DNA of 64,000 bases, taken from Chitinophagales bacterium. Its GTDB lineage: Bacteria > Bacteroidota > Bacteroidia > Chitinophagales > JADIYW01. The stretch spans positions 172,266 through 236,265 of the forward strand of contig JAMLHI010000005.1 in NCBI GenBank assembly GCA_023957235.1, read 5' to 3'. The notes under the pieces were generated by a model. It did not search any database and was not told the DNA's origin. It was given only the letters and a program-made list of their open reading frames with translations. Positions within the stretch are counted from its first letter, which is position 1, and every line of letters begins with the position of its first letter. Below, one piece after another: positions 36,466 to 44,664 of the stretch. Position numbers and translations under genes: made by a program.

Positions 36466-37907
36466 TTACAGTTATTGGGGTATTAATTCTAAATTGGATT
36501 CTACATATTTCCCTTTGGGGCTTATACACTAAAGCAGGAAAACCAGGTTGGCATTCAGCAGTTCCTATTCTTCAAGACATCACTCTGTTAAAAATTATTG
36601 GAAAAAACGAAAAAAAAGCAATCTGGGGAGTAATTCCTTATATTAATTTCTTGTTTAATTTAAGTTGGCTATCAGATTTACTTACAAGATTCAATAGAAA
36701 TTCATTTTTAGAACATTCAATAGGTGTTTTATTGGGTGTGATTTATTTCCCATATCTGTCAACAAGAAAAGATGTGCAATTTCTTTCAGACACAGAAATA
36801 TTGAATTTAAAAAGTAAAAAGAAATCATCAGGAAGAGAATGGGCAGATGCCATTTTCTTTGCTATTATTGCAGCAACCCTTATCAGAACATTCAATATCG
36901 AAGCATTTAAGATTCCTTCACAGTCTATGGAAGGGACATTATTAGCTGGAGATTTCTTGTTTGTCAGCAAAATGCACTATGGTGCTAGAATTCCAATGAC
37001 GCCAATTGCTTTCCCTCTTGGTCATCAAACTTTCCCTGGCACTAATATTCAATGCTATATTGAAAAGCCTTCTCTGCCTTATAAAAGGCTTCCTGGATTT
37101 CAAAAAGTAAAAAGAGGAGATGCAGTCGTATTTAACTTCCCTATGGAAGACAATAGACCTATTGATAAAAAAACTCATTATATCAAAAGATGTATTGGAT
37201 TACCGGGAGAAACACTAAGTATTTCACACGGTCAAGTTTCTATCAATGGCGACAAAATCATCAATCCTGACCATTTACAATATCAATATATTGTTGAGAC
37301 GGATGAGAGAGGATTGAATATAGACAAACTCAAGGAATTAGATATTCAAAGTGTCGAAATTTATCAAAGAACTGCTAACTCATTTATCATGTTCTTAGAA
37401 GAAAAACAAGCAGAATGCATCTCAAAAATGCCGAATATCACCACTATTCAGAAAGTGTTTTATTCACCAGAAGACCCCTATGCTTATTCGAGCACATTCC
37501 CTTCTGATACTGCACACTACAAATGGACGGTAGATTTTTTTGGACCATTGCTGATTCCTAAAAAAGGATTGACAATCAATCTTTCGATCAAAAATATTAG
37601 CTTGTATCAAAGAGCGATTCAAATATATGAAGGTAATATTGTCGAAATACGAAATAGTGAAATTTATATTAATGGTCAAAAAACGGACAAATACACTTTT
37701 CAGCAAGATTATTATTTCATGATGGGTGACAATCGCCATAATTCAGAAGACTCTAGATTTTGGGGCTTTGTTCCTGAAAATCATATTGTTGGTAAAGCAT
37801 GGCTAGTATGGATGTGTATGCAACCAGAAGTTGGATTTAGATTTGACAGATTATTAAAATCAGTTTCAGGAGATGCCATACAAAAATCTAAAATTACTTG
37901 CAATTAA
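36462..37907 (+). CDS. lepB: Signal peptidase I
   Basis: A 481-residue inner-membrane serine protease that cleaves Sec signal peptides. Several N-terminal membrane spans (residues about 1-100, including a DUF5684-like region) precede the catalytic core. Catalytic Ser155 is in PSQSMEGTL and Lys242 in THYIKRCIGLPGE. MMGDNRHNSEDSRFWGFVP is the late signature. The large insertion between about 265 and 400, and the long N-terminus, make it longer than E. coli LepB (324) but usual for Bacteroidota. Translationally coupled to dapB. Confidence 0.93.
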   Translation: MITVIGVLILNWILHISLWGLYTKAGKPGWHSAVPILQDITLLKIIGKNEKKAIWGVIPYINFLFNLSWLSDLLTRFNRNSFLEHSIGVLLGVIYFPYLSTRKDVQFLSDTEILNLKSKKKSSGREWADAIFFAIIAATLIRTFNIEAFKIPSQSMEGTLLAGDFLFVSKMHYGARIPMTPIAFPLGHQTFPGTNIQCYIEKPSLPYKRLPGFQKVKRGDAVVFNFPMEDNRPIDKKTHYIKRCIGLPGETLSISHGQVSINGDKIINPDHLQYQYIVETDERGLNIDKLKELDIQSVEIYQRTANSFIMFLEEKQAECISKMPNITTIQKVFYSPEDPYAYSSTFPSDTAHYKWTVDFFGPLLIPKKGLTINLSIKNISLYQRAIQIYEGNIVEIRNSEIYINGQKTDKYTFQQDYYFMMGDNRHNSEDSRFWGFVPENHIVGKAWLVWMCMQPEVGFRFDRLLKSVSGDAIQKSKITCN

Positions 37908-37975
37908 ACACATGGTTTGAACGATAGTAGGCTGTAGAAATTATATTGAAAACCAACTTCACGTATTAAAATAGA

Positions 37976-38000
37976 AAATAGAGTCCACAACTCTATTTTT
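37976..38000. terminator. Bidirectional terminator between lepB and rlmK-like genes
   Basis: AAATAGAGT, loop CCACA, ACTCTATTT: 9-bp stem flanked by A- and T-tracts on both strands. It overlaps the stop codon (37993-37995) of the convergent methyltransferase gene. Confidence 0.75.
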
Positions 38001-38928
38001 GATGCGTCAGTTTATAACACTTATGGATATTTTTATTTCTGAAATCTTCTGGAATGGACGTTTTTGAAACCTCTTGAATGCGATACTTTTGCAAACTTGC
38101 TTCATCCAAAACAAAATTTCTGAAATTATTGCTAAAATAGAGCACCCCATCTGTCTTCAATCCATCCATTGCACGGCGTATTATCCATACATGGTCTTCT
38201 TGAATATCCAAAACATCTTTCATTTTCTTACTATTTGAAAAAGTGGGCGGATCTAAAATAATGATATCATAATAATTCTTAGGAATACTTGGCAACCATT
38301 GAAGAATGTCTTCTCGCAAAAATCTGAATTTGGAGCTGTCTGAAAATCCATTTTCAAGCATATTTTTCTCAGCCCAAGACAAATACGTTTGCGACATATC
38401 CACGGTATCTACTGACCGAGCCCCTCCCATCGCTGCTTGTACAGAAAATGCACCTGTATATGAGAATAAATTCAAAACTATTTTATCTTTTGAAGAAGCC
38501 CTTACCCAAGAACGTGCAACTCTATGGTCCAAAAACAATCCAGTATCTACATAGTCCGTAAAATTTACCCATAACTTTGCACCCAATTCTTGTACCCAAG
38601 TACCAAAGCTATCATGAGAAAATTTTTCATATTGTTGCAACCCTTTTTTTCGTTCACGAAGTTTTAGAAAGATATTTTCCATGGGTACTTCCAACACCCT
38701 AGAAACAACATTTAAACTATCATCCAGCCATTGGGCATACTCGTCTTCATCCATCTTGTGTTTGGCTTTATATTCAGCGACATGCACATAATCTTCATAT
38801 ATATCAATACATAACGGATATGAAGGAATATCTAAATCATAGACCCTGAAACAAGACACACCATTTCGTTTAGCCCATTTTTTGATGTGTTTCAAATTTT
38901 TTAGAAGCCTATTTTCAAAATCTTGCAT
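37993..38928 (-). CDS. Stand-alone RlmK-like 23S rRNA (m7G2069) methyltransferase
   Basis: A 311-residue SAM methyltransferase matching the C-terminal RlmK half of E. coli RlmKL: DFENRLLKNLKHIKKWAK, CFRVYDLDIPSYPLCIDIY, VSRVLEVP, LKLRERKKGLQQYEKF, then the SAM motif LNLFSYTGAFSVQAAMGGARS and the catalytic-region motif DPPTFSNSKKM. The RlmL half is absent, so this bacterium probably has the two activities in separate genes or lacks m2G2445. Start ATG at 38928. Convergent with lepB, with the shared terminator. Confidence 0.86.
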   Translation of the reverse strand: MQDFENRLLKNLKHIKKWAKRNGVSCFRVYDLDIPSYPLCIDIYEDYVHVAEYKAKHKMDEDEYAQWLDDSLNVVSRVLEVPMENIFLKLRERKKGLQQYEKFSHDSFGTWVQELGAKLWVNFTDYVDTGLFLDHRVARSWVRASSKDKIVLNLFSYTGAFSVQAAMGGARSVDTVDMSQTYLSWAEKNMLENGFSDSSKFRFLREDILQWLPSIPKNYYDIIILDPPTFSNSKKMKDVLDIQEDHVWIIRRAMDGLKTDGVLYFSNNFRNFVLDEASLQKYRIQEVSKTSIPEDFRNKNIHKCYKLTHQK

Positions 38929-39043
38929 AAATAAAAATAAATGAATCTATATAATAGTTCACTCTACAAACATAAAGTAAATCAACAAGTATTGATAAAG
39001 AATAAAGAAGGAAAAAATCTAATAATAACTATAAGAAAAAATC

Positions 39044-39118
39044 TGGTAGCCCGTAGGGGAATCGAACCCCTCTTGCAAGAATGAAAATCTTGAGTCCTAA
39101 CCGATAGACGAACGGGCC
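39044..39118 (-). tRNA. tRNA-Glu (anticodon TTC), copy 1
   Basis: Minus-strand cloverleaf GGCCCGT ... ACGGGCT. Anticodon loop TTTTCAT reads TTC. The T arm is GGGGTTCGATTCCCC. The three bases after the discriminator A are CCA, so CCA is encoded. It is tandem with an identical copy 43 bases upstream. Confidence 0.95.
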
Positions 39119-39161
39119 ATTAATCCCAAATACAATAACAGCAAAGCTACTGCAATACTAG

Positions 39162-39233
39162 TAGCCCGTAGGGGAATCGAACCCCTCTTGCAAGAATGAA
39201 AATCTTGAGTCCTAACCGATAGACGAACGGGCC
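39162..39233 (-). tRNA. tRNA-Glu (anticodon TTC), copy 2
   Basis: Identical in its 72-base body to the copy at 39044-39118, but the bases after the discriminator are CTA, so CCA is not encoded. Same strand and probably the same transcript, which starts upstream near 39300. Confidence 0.95.
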
Positions 39234-39327
39234 ATTTTTCTATGAACAAGCTGTCGATTTCTCTAAGCGAGTGCAAATATACATAGACATTTTTGTTTTC
39301 CAAGCTTAACACAAAATAAATTTTACA

Positions 39328-39356
39328 TTGATTTCAATTTTCTAAATTTACATTTA
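39328..39356 (+). promoter_or_regulatory. Candidate promoter for gap-pgk-crcB
   Basis: TTG (39328-39330), 18 bases, TACATTTA (39349-39356; one mismatch to TAnnTTTG). It ends 12 bases before the gap ATG. Confidence 0.5.
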
Positions 39357-39368
39357 GAAACAAAATAA

Positions 39369-40370
39369 ATGAAAAGAATTGCAATTAACGGTCTTGGAAG
39401 AATAGGCAGACTTGTTTTTAGATTGTTATATAATCACCCTGATATTGAAATCGTCGCTATAAATGATTTGGCATCCAATGAAATGATTGCTTACTTATTA
39501 CAATATGACAGCGCTCATGGAAAATGGTCTGAACAAGTCAGCCATGATGATAAAAATATTTTTGTCAATGGCAAAGCAATAACTTGCACTGAAATTTCAA
39601 ATTTTAAAGATTTACCGTGGAAAGCATTAAATATTGATATTGTCATAGAATGCACCGGCAAAGCCCGAAATAAAGAGAAAGCTCAAGAACATATAGATGC
39701 AGGTGCAAAAAAGGTAATTATCTCTGCTCCTGCTGATGCTGAAACCAAAACTATTGTTTTAGGTATCAATGACGATCAACTCAAAGACGAAGATATTATT
39801 ATTTCTAATGCTTCATGTACGACCAATTGTTTAGCACCAATGATAAAAATCATGAATGAACATTTTGGAATTGAAAGTGTAATTATGTCCACTGTTCATG
39901 CTTATACTGGCGATCAAAATCTTCATGATAGCAACCATAAGTCTGATTTTAGAAGAGGAAGGGCAGCTGCTGAAAATATAGTACCTACCAGTTCGAATGC
40001 ATCGCAAGCACTAGAACGTGTTATGCCTGAAATGAAAGGAAAAATTATTGGTGGAGCTATGCGAGTACCTGTTTTAGTGGGTTCTCTTACTGAATTATAT
40101 TGCAATCTGACTAGAGCTGGTAACAAAGAAAAGGTAAATGCCATTTTTAAGAAGGCTTCTCAAGAGGGCGTTTTTAAAAACGTACTAGAATATACTGAAG
40201 CTCCCTTAGTTTCATCAGACATCATTAGCAACCCACATTCTTGTATTATCGATGGAGAATTGACTACATTTGCCACCGACAAATTCTGTAAAATAGTGGG
40301 CTGGTATGATAATGAGTACGGATACTCCAATAGATTAGCAGAATTAGTAGTAAAAGTTGTAAAATTGTAA
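39369..40370 (+). CDS. gap: Glyceraldehyde-3-phosphate dehydrogenase
   Basis: A 333-residue cytoplasmic enzyme oxidising glyceraldehyde-3-phosphate to 1,3-bisphosphoglycerate. GLGRIGRL is the Rossmann motif, and Asp33 (AINDLAS) suggests NAD rather than NADP preference. The catalytic Cys150 is in ASCTTNCLAP, and GWYDNEYGYSNR is the late signature. Full length for the family. It is followed 27 bases later by pgk, so two consecutive glycolytic steps are co-transcribed. Confidence 0.95.
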   Translation: MKRIAINGLGRIGRLVFRLLYNHPDIEIVAINDLASNEMIAYLLQYDSAHGKWSEQVSHDDKNIFVNGKAITCTEISNFKDLPWKALNIDIVIECTGKARNKEKAQEHIDAGAKKVIISAPADAETKTIVLGINDDQLKDEDIIISNASCTTNCLAPMIKIMNEHFGIESVIMSTVHAYTGDQNLHDSNHKSDFRRGRAAAENIVPTSSNASQALERVMPEMKGKIIGGAMRVPVLVGSLTELYCNLTRAGNKEKVNAIFKKASQEGVFKNVLEYTEAPLVSSDIISNPHSCIIDGELTTFATDKFCKIVGWYDNEYGYSNRLAELVVKVVKL

Positions 40371-40397
40371 TTAGGAAAAATAAGATAATTATCCTTT

Positions 40398-41618
40398 ATG
40401 AATCAGATTGACCATATCCAGTTTGCAGGAAAAAGAGCACTCATTAGAGTTGATTTTAATGTTCCATTGGACAAGGAAACCTATGAAATTACAGATGACA
40501 CTCGTATCAGAGCAGCTCTACCTACAATTCAAAAAATATTACAAGATGGAGGGGCGGTAGTTCTTATGTCTCATTTGGGAAGACCTTTAAAAAAATTAAA
40601 TGAAGACGGAAGTATTAATTATGAGAAATTCACTCTAAAACATATCGTCAAAAGATTATCAGAGTTATTAAACACCAATGTATTATTTGCAAAAGATTGT
40701 ATAGGCGATGAAGCAAAATCCCTATCCCAATCTCTACAACCAGGTCAAGTTTTACTCCTCGAAAACACCCGTTTTTATAAAGGAGAAGAAAAAGGAGATG
40801 AAGAGTTTGCCCAATCATTATCCCTACTAGGAGATATTTATATCAACGATGCATTTGGCACTGCACATAGAGCACATGCCAGCACTACTATTGTAGCTAA
40901 TTTTTTTGATGTCAACCACAAAGCTTTTGGCTATTTAATGAATGCAGAAGTAGCCAATGCAGAAAAAGTCATCCATCAACCCGAAAAGCCATTTACCGCT
41001 ATCATAGGTGGTGCAAAAGTTTCAGATAAGATTCTAATTATTGAAAATTTATTAGAGATTGCCAACAATATCATTATTGGAGGAGGAATGTCATATACTT
41101 TTCTAAAAGCACAAGGTATTAAAATAGGGAAAAGCCTATGTGAAGAAGATAAATTAGATGTGGCATTAAATGTCCTCCAAAAAGCCAAAGATAAAGGTGT
41201 GCAAATATTCATCCCTGTAGATCATATCATTGCTGACAAATTTGATCCTGCAGCTAATACAAATAGCGTATCTATTCATGAGACACCTGAGTCTTGGATG
41301 GGATTGGATATCGGCCCCCAAACGATTGACTTGTATTCTCAAATTATTTTCAATTCAAAAACCATCTTATGGAATGGCCCAATGGGTGTTTTTGAAATGG
41401 AAGCATTTCAAGCCGGCACAAAAGCAATTGCTTATGCAGTCGCAAAAGCTACTGAAAATGGAGCCTTTTCACTTGTAGGTGGAGGCGATTCAGTGGCAGC
41501 AGTCAACCTTTTTAATTTGGGAGATAAAGTCAGTTTTGTTTCTACTGGTGGAGGTGCAATGTTAGAGTTTTTTGAAGGGAAAACACTTCCAGGAGTAGCT
41601 GCAATACTACAACAATAA
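40398..41618 (+). CDS. pgk: Phosphoglycerate kinase
   Basis: A 406-residue two-domain kinase converting 1,3-bisphosphoglycerate and ADP to 3-phosphoglycerate and ATP. RVDFNVPLD near the N-terminus and LMSHLGRP are the substrate-side signatures, AFGTAHRAHAST carries conserved Arg, and the C-terminal nucleotide domain has IIGGAKVSDKI, NGPMGVFE and LVGGGDSVAAV. Complete. It is in an operon with gap upstream and the fluoride channel gene downstream (24 bases). Confidence 0.96.
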   Translation: MNQIDHIQFAGKRALIRVDFNVPLDKETYEITDDTRIRAALPTIQKILQDGGAVVLMSHLGRPLKKLNEDGSINYEKFTLKHIVKRLSELLNTNVLFAKDCIGDEAKSLSQSLQPGQVLLLENTRFYKGEEKGDEEFAQSLSLLGDIYINDAFGTAHRAHASTTIVANFFDVNHKAFGYLMNAEVANAEKVIHQPEKPFTAIIGGAKVSDKILIIENLLEIANNIIIGGGMSYTFLKAQGIKIGKSLCEEDKLDVALNVLQKAKDKGVQIFIPVDHIIADKFDPAANTNSVSIHETPESWMGLDIGPQTIDLYSQIIFNSKTILWNGPMGVFEMEAFQAGTKAIAYAVAKATENGAFSLVGGGDSVAAVNLFNLGDKVSFVSTGGGAMLEFFEGKTLPGVAAILQQ

Positions 41619-41642
41619 AAAAATATAGCTCAAGTATTATCC

Positions 41643-42011
41643 ATGAGTAACCTTATATATGTAGGAATAGGTGGAGCAGCAGGTAGTATTTTGAGATACT
41701 TGATATCATTGTATTTTTCCAATTACAATCATCATTCATTTCCCAAAGGCACCTTCATTGTCAATGCATTAGGATGCTTACTCATAGGAATTTCAATTGG
41801 AATTATTGAAAAATATTTGATTTTATCTGAATACAGATTGCTTTTAATAACTGGATTTTGTGGTGGATTTACAACATTTTCTACATTTTCATTTGAAAGT
41901 ATCATGTTGTTCAACAATGGTCATATAATGACAGCTATCAGTTATATTTTATTGAGTGTAATCACAGGAATTGTATTAATTGCATTAGGCTTATATCTAA
42001 CAAAAATATAA
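41643..42011 (+). CDS. crcB: Fluoride ion exporter CrcB/Fluc
   Basis: A 122-residue four-span membrane protein forming a dual-topology fluoride channel. GIGGAAGSILRYLIS at the N-terminus, the conserved Asn in FIVNALGCLLIG, and TGFCGGFTTFSTFSFE (the Phe box and Na+ site region) mark the Fluc family. A single gene implies a homodimer. It follows pgk; fluoride inhibits the glycolytic enzyme enolase, so linkage with glycolysis may be meaningful. No fluoride riboswitch is evident in the 24-base gap. It converges with the GT2 gene with 25 bases between stops. Confidence 0.93.
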   Translation: MSNLIYVGIGGAAGSILRYLISLYFSNYNHHSFPKGTFIVNALGCLLIGISIGIIEKYLILSEYRLLLITGFCGGFTTFSTFSFESIMLFNNGHIMTAISYILLSVITGIVLIALGLYLTKI

Positions 42012-42036
42012 ATTAAGAAAAGCAAATTCCCTTTAA

Positions 42037-42990
42037 TTAAATTCCCAACTTTTTCTTTATCAAATAAGTATTTCTATCTGATGAGCTTCTAGAAATTAAT
42101 TCCGCTAAAAAGCCTGTCAAAAATAATTGCGCACCTATAATTATGGCAATAATTCCTAAATAAAACAAAGGTCTAGAAGTGATTCCCACCTGAGAAAAGA
42201 AGATTTTAGAGATAGAAAGATATAGTAAAATCAAAAAGCCTAGTGCAAAAGAAACAACTCCTAAAGTTCCAAATAGATGCATTGGACGTTTACTAAACTT
42301 AGAAACAAAAGTAATACTCAATAAATCTAAAAAGCCATTTATAAATCTCTCTATCCCAAATTTAGTTACACCATATTTTCTCTCTTGATGAACAACCACC
42401 TTCTCTCCTATCTTTGAAAAACCAGTCCATTTGGCAATCACAGGAATATATCTATGCATTTCGCCATAGACTTCAATGCTTTTCACTACTTCATTTTTAT
42501 AAGCCTTCAATCCACAGTTAAAATCATTCAACTCTATACCGCTGATCTTCTTTGTCACGTAATTAAAAAATTTTGAAGGAATATTCTTGGAAAGTTTAGG
42601 GTCCAATCTTTTCTTTTTCCAGCCTGAAACCAGATCAAAACCTTCTTCTTTAATCATTTTATACAATGCGGGTATTTCATCAGGACTATCTTGTAAATCA
42701 GCATCCATAGTGATAACAACTTCTCCTTGCGCCGCATTGAAACCTTCATTCAAAGCAGCTGACTTACCATAATTCCTCTGGAAACAGATTCCTTTGATAT
42801 TGCTATTTTGAATGGCTTGTTCTTCTATAACTTTCCATGATTCATCTGAACTACCATCATTAACAGCAATTATCTCATATCTCAATTGGTTTTCATCCAT
42901 TACTCTTTTTATCCATTCAAACAACTCTGGAAGCGAACCTTCCTCATTGTACAATGGAACAACAACAGAAATATCTAGACTAAAACTCAT
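42037..42990 (-). CDS. Glycosyltransferase family 2 (DPM1/GtrB-like)
   Basis: A 317-residue membrane-anchored GT2. Residues about 1-230 form the GT-A domain: VVPLYNEEGSLPEL, the UDP-binding region VNDGSSDESW, and MDADLQD, where the DxD motif binds metal. Two C-terminal membrane helices (about residues 240-300) place it with the polyisoprenyl-phosphate glycosyltransferases such as GtrB/DPM1. It probably makes a lipid-linked sugar for envelope glycans. Its ATG overlaps the DUF4199 stop by 4 bases. Confidence 0.88.
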   Translation of the reverse strand: MSFSLDISVVVPLYNEEGSLPELFEWIKRVMDENQLRYEIIAVNDGSSDESWKVIEEQAIQNSNIKGICFQRNYGKSAALNEGFNAAQGEVVITMDADLQDSPDEIPALYKMIKEEGFDLVSGWKKKRLDPKLSKNIPSKFFNYVTKKISGIELNDFNCGLKAYKNEVVKSIEVYGEMHRYIPVIAKWTGFSKIGEKVVVHQERKYGVTKFGIERFINGFLDLLSITFVSKFSKRPMHLFGTLGVVSFALGFLILLYLSISKIFFSQVGITSRPLFYLGIIAIIIGAQLFLTGFLAELISRSSSDRNTYLIKKKLGI

Positions 42991-43418
42991 TCTTTTTTAA
43001 AGATAAGTGCAAATAAAGAAGAAAATATCATTCCTAGTGCATTATATTTCAATAAGACGACAGGAATAATCTGGCTAATTGTAGCCCCAGTTGGAAGGGG
43101 TAGCCATTGAAAACTAAAAGAAACAACATAAAAAATTGAAATCAATAAAGACATCACCATTACAGTTGCCCAGCCAGAAATAAATATTTTGGCAAAACTC
43201 AACTCAATATTCAATTTTCTTAAAACGTAAGTGGTAAATCCTACTCCAAATAATATGCTTAATAGACCTACAAATATTTCAAACAAATCATTCTTGTGTG
43301 GCAGGTCTAACATGAAAGGGAATAGATTGGAAACAATAAACGCAATTGCTGCTAATCCTGCTGAAAAGAAAATAACAAATAAAGTGGATGGTGTGGCTTG
43401 CTGAACTGGCTTATTCAT
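42987..43418 (-). CDS. DUF4199 four-span membrane protein
   Basis: A 143-residue protein with four predicted membrane segments (from about residues 12, 45, 75 and 112). It matches the DUF4199 layout and the recurring Bacteroidota order dihydroorotase-DUF4199-GT2, overlapping both neighbours (8 bases with the dihydroorotase-like gene, 4 with GT2). I know no established function. Its strict coupling with a lipid-sugar transferase suggests a flippase-accessory or scaffold role, which is inference. Confidence 0.75.
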   Translation of the reverse strand: MNKPVQQATPSTLFVIFFSAGLAAIAFIVSNLFPFMLDLPHKNDLFEIFVGLLSILFGVGFTTYVLRKLNIELSFAKIFISGWATVMVMSLLISIFYVVSFSFQWLPLPTGATISQIIPVVLLKYNALGMIFSSLFALIFKKE

Positions 43419-44664
43419 TTTTTACTATTTTCCCATTATTAAATACAGCTTTCACAACTCCTTTTAGTTCGCTTTCATAAAAAGGAGAATTTGCTGACTT
43501 GCTCTTTCTATCAGCAATTGATACCTTATGCACCTCATTCAAGTCCACCAAGACCATATTTGCTAGCTCTCCTTTGGATATTACTGAAGACTGTTTTCTA
43601 AATAATTTTCTAGGAGCTATAGACATAGTCTGAATAACGGTTTCTATATTTCCAGTAGCTTCCAACGCTAAAGATAAAGCAAACTCAATATTTGCCATAC
43701 CAGGACTTGCATATTCAAATTCCAACCTTTTAGACTCAGTATCCAATGGAATATGCTGAGAACTGATAATATCAATCACCCCCTCTTTTACTGCTTTTCT
43801 CAATGCATGTACATCATTTATTGTTCTCAATGGAGGCAAAACTTTATAATTAGTATCAAAATTTTCTACTTGAGATTCATCCAACAATAGATGATGCAAA
43901 TAGACAGAAGCAGTCACATTAAGCCCTTTAGATTTGGCTTCACGGACTTGTCTAATACCATCTTCTGTATTAATACCGCAAAAATGTAATCTCCCCCCAG
44001 TATATTCCAACAACTGCAAATCTCGATAAACTCTCAATGATTCAGCAAGATGAGGGATACCCTTTACTCCCATATTTACAGAGACCAAGCCCTCATTGAC
44101 GAGACCATCACCTGCCAGCCCTTCATCAAAAGCAGATGAAAAAATAATACCATCAAAAGGAATTGCGTATTGTAAAGCTCTCATCATGACTCCTGAATTT
44201 TCAACAGAGTGAGGAGCATCGCTGAAAGCCACTGCGCCAGCATGAGCCATGTCCATCATTTCAGTAGGATTTTTTCCTTTTAAGTCTTCTGTAATTGCTC
44301 CTATCGGCCAAATTTCAACTATTTTACCTTTCGTATTATTCACTAAATATTCAACATGTGTCTTATGCTGTGTCACTGGGTAATTATCAGCTATCGCACA
44401 TACTGCGGTAATTCCAGATGAAAGAGCAGCCCGAGTAATACTTTCAATATCTTCACGATATTCAAACCCCGGATCGCTGATTGATGCATAAGTCTCACAC
44501 AAACCAGGAATTAATGACCAGCCATCAGCTTGGAGGACACTATCCACTTGAATAGTATCATCAGCTTCACTAATGATACCGTCAATAATACAAATGTCTT
44601 TTCTTTTTCTATTCCACTCAGAACTAGGGTCTATTATTTCTACATTATTGAGTCTGTATCTCAT
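43411..44664 (-). CDS. Dihydroorotase-like protein with lost metal-binding site
   Basis: A 417-residue member of the dihydroorotase/cyclic amidohydrolase fold, as shown by LIPGLCE-YASISDPGFEYREDI, AALSSGITAV and the C-terminal KGELANMVLVDL return. Active enzymes have DxHxH after the PG loop and TDHAPH late; here these read ETYASI and SSQHIPLD. Both metal-binding His and the catalytic Asp are therefore absent, and the protein is probably non-catalytic. Inactive dihydroorotase homologues are known to hold aspartate transcarbamoylase in complex in some bacteria. In Bacteroidota the gene recurs beside DUF4199 and GT2. It overlaps the BatA-like gene by 4 bases. Confidence 0.82.
   Translation of the reverse strand: MRYRLNNVEIIDPSSEWNRKRKDICIIDGIISEADDTIQVDSVLQADGWSLIPGLCETYASISDPGFEYREDIESITRAALSSGITAVCAIADNYPVTQHKTHVEYLVNNTKGKIVEIWPIGAITEDLKGKNPTEMMDMAHAGAVAFSDAPHSVENSGVMMRALQYAIPFDGIIFSSAFDEGLAGDGLVNEGLVSVNMGVKGIPHLAESLRVYRDLQLLEYTGGRLHFCGINTEDGIRQVREAKSKGLNVTASVYLHHLLLDESQVENFDTNYKVLPPLRTINDVHALRKAVKEGVIDIISSQHIPLDTESKRLEFEYASPGMANIEFALSLALEATGNIETVIQTMSIAPRKLFRKQSSVISKGELANMVLVDLNEVHKVSIADRKSKSANSPFYESELKGVVKAVFNNGKIVKNE

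Noticed and set aside
39044..39233. Two near-identical 70-base repeats suggesting a short CRISPR or mobile repeat
   Set aside because: Both fold as tRNA-Glu with anticodon TTC.
39097..39312. 71-codon minus-strand frame
   Set aside because: It overlaps both tRNA-Glu genes and has no protein-like features.
41619..41642. Fluoride riboswitch before crcB
   Set aside because: The gap to pgk is only 24 bases, too short for the aptamer.
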